Below, piece by piece: positions 4,895-5,651 of a DNA stretch of 5,651 bases. A program made the position numbers and the translations under genes. The first letter of the stretch is position 1; each line of letters opens with the position of its first letter. The stretch is taken from NCBI GenBank assembly GCA_016867255.1, contig VGKB01000046.1, forward strand, positions 1 through 5,651, in the 5' to 3' direction. The stretch is from Candidatus Moraniibacteriota bacterium (GTDB lineage Bacteria; Patescibacteriota; Minisyncoccia; CAIUEV01). The notes beneath the pieces are model-generated. The model made no database searches. It was not told the DNA's origin and was given only the letters and a program-made list of their open reading frames with translations.

Positions 4895-5651
4895 ATGCAT
4901 TCCATCTCCCACAAAGATTTCAACTGGATTTTTATTGAAGAGGCCAAAGCGGAGGATATTTCCTTTATCCAAGCTGAATTTGATTTACATCCTTTGATTA
5001 TCGGCAAGCTTACTACGCCGCTTTACCGGCCCCAATTCAGCGACCATAAAGACTACCTTTTTCTCGTCCTGCATTACCCTATTTTTGGAGAAGACGGCAG
5101 GTTTCGGGAAGTGGGAGAAATTGATATTCTGGCTAACGAAAAATTTCTGGTAACCGTTTGCTCCCATCAAGATTCTTCCTTAAGCCGCTTTTTTGAACAA
5201 TGTCAACGCAATTTTGAAGGCAGTAAAAAATATTTTCAGAAGGGGCCGCTTTTCCTTATTTTGATAATAATTGCTCAAGTGCTTAACAACTACTATGTTT
5301 TCCTTGACCGGCTGGCCAAAGAAACCGAACGAATTGAAAACAATATTTTTAGCGGCAGAGAGAGCCGTATTTTACGGGAGATTTCCTTTCTGCAGAGGGA
5401 CATTTTGGACGTGAGGAGGGTGATAAAACCCCAGCTGCCGGTATTTCGCTCTTTTTTTGAAAAAGAGGGCATCGCGGAGGATAATTTTCTCAAAGTCTAC
5501 GCCCAGGAAATTGTTTCCACCAACGTGCAGATTTGGAACACTCTGGAGAATTACTGGGAGACGGCTAGCGCTCTCCACGGGACCAACAATACTCTACTTT
5601 CGTACAAATTAAATAAGGTCATCTACATTTTAACTGCTTTTTCGGTCTGTT
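4895..5651 (+). CDS. corA: CorA-family divalent metal (Mg2+/Co2+) transporter, cytoplasmic part only (3' end outside window)
   Basis: Inner-membrane pentameric channel for Mg2+ and related ions. The open frame runs from ATG 4895 to the right edge without a stop (252 codons). The N-terminal alpha/beta domain shows FDLHPL (29-34), LYRPQF (43-48) and DYLFLVLHYPIF (53-64), then an EIDILANEKFLVTV strand pair. Long charged helices follow (about 130-235), including LQRDILDVRRVIKPQ. The segment TNNTLLSYKLNKVIYILTAFSV (around 230-251) matches the end of the stalk helix entering membrane segment 1. The diagnostic GMN loop would lie just beyond the window, so function rests on the cytoplasmic domain. 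A TTG at 4862 is an in-frame alternative start adding 11 residues; neither has a Shine-Dalgarno. It follows miaB by 76 nt on the same strand, with no functional link evident. Confidence 0.9.
   Translation, partial: MHSISHKDFNWIFIEEAKAEDISFIQAEFDLHPLIIGKLTTPLYRPQFSDHKDYLFLVLHYPIFGEDGRFREVGEIDILANEKFLVTVCSHQDSSLSRFFEQCQRNFEGSKKYFQKGPLFLILIIIAQVLNNYYVFLDRLAKETERIENNIFSGRESRILREISFLQRDILDVRRVIKPQLPVFRSFFEKEGIAEDNFLKVYAQEIVSTNVQIWNTLENYWETASALHGTNNTLLSYKLNKVIYILTAFSVC

Noticed and set aside
4985..5578. Several minus-strand reading frames over the right end
   Set aside because: They are antisense to the CorA frame, which has clear family motifs and stays open to the edge.
1..5651. CRISPR array, tRNA, rRNA or complete mobile element
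   Set aside because: No regularly spaced direct repeats, no cloverleaf, no rRNA-like sequence and no transposase or integrase motif were seen.

Overview
The window looks like a piece of a Candidate Phyla Radiation (Patescibacteria) genome, most likely Parcubacteria-like. The reasons are these. The genes are compact and several proteins are shortened. The ribosomal genes uL18, uS5 and uL15 are adjacent with no uL30 gene between uS5 and uL15, and absence of uL30 is a known trait of this radiation. No gene has a convincing, correctly spaced Shine-Dalgarno sequence. The assignment is inferred from gene content and order; no 16S or database comparison was possible. The standard bacterial code fits: the complete genes end in TAA or TAG and tryptophan is TGG.

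Layout: (1) 625 to 1, minus strand, the 5' part of a polytopic membrane protein that resembles the CPBP (CAAX protease/bacteriocin-processing) fold but lacks its catalytic residues; it runs off the left edge. (2) 671-1378, plus strand, a short tRNA(Ile)-lysidine synthetase (tilS). (3) 1999 to 1403, minus strand, peptidyl-tRNA hydrolase (pth), convergent with tilS. (4) 2000-2128, a divergent control region with candidate back-to-back promoters and a terminator-like hairpin ahead of the ribosomal genes. (5) 2129-4818, plus strand, an apparent operon rplR-rpsE-rplO-miaB with gaps of 11, -20 and 8 nt. (6) 4819-4894, a short spacer with small repeats. (7) 4895 to the right edge, plus strand, the cytoplasmic part of a CorA-type divalent metal transporter, cut off at its first membrane segment.

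The central theme is translation. TilS modifies C34 of tRNA(Ile) so that AUA is read as Ile, MiaB methylthiolates A37 of tRNAs that read U-starting codons, Pth recycles peptidyl-tRNA, and the three r-proteins belong to the spc-type ribosomal cluster. That cluster is rearranged: neither rplF/rpsH upstream nor secY downstream is present, and miaB sits where secY usually lies. The flanking membrane genes have no evident functional link to this core.

There is no mobile-element gene, CRISPR array, tRNA or rRNA in the window, and no stretch over 300 bases lacks a gene. I found no clear new multi-gene system. The points most worth a second look are the inactive-looking CPBP protein, the hairpin in the r-protein leader, and the reshuffled spc cluster.
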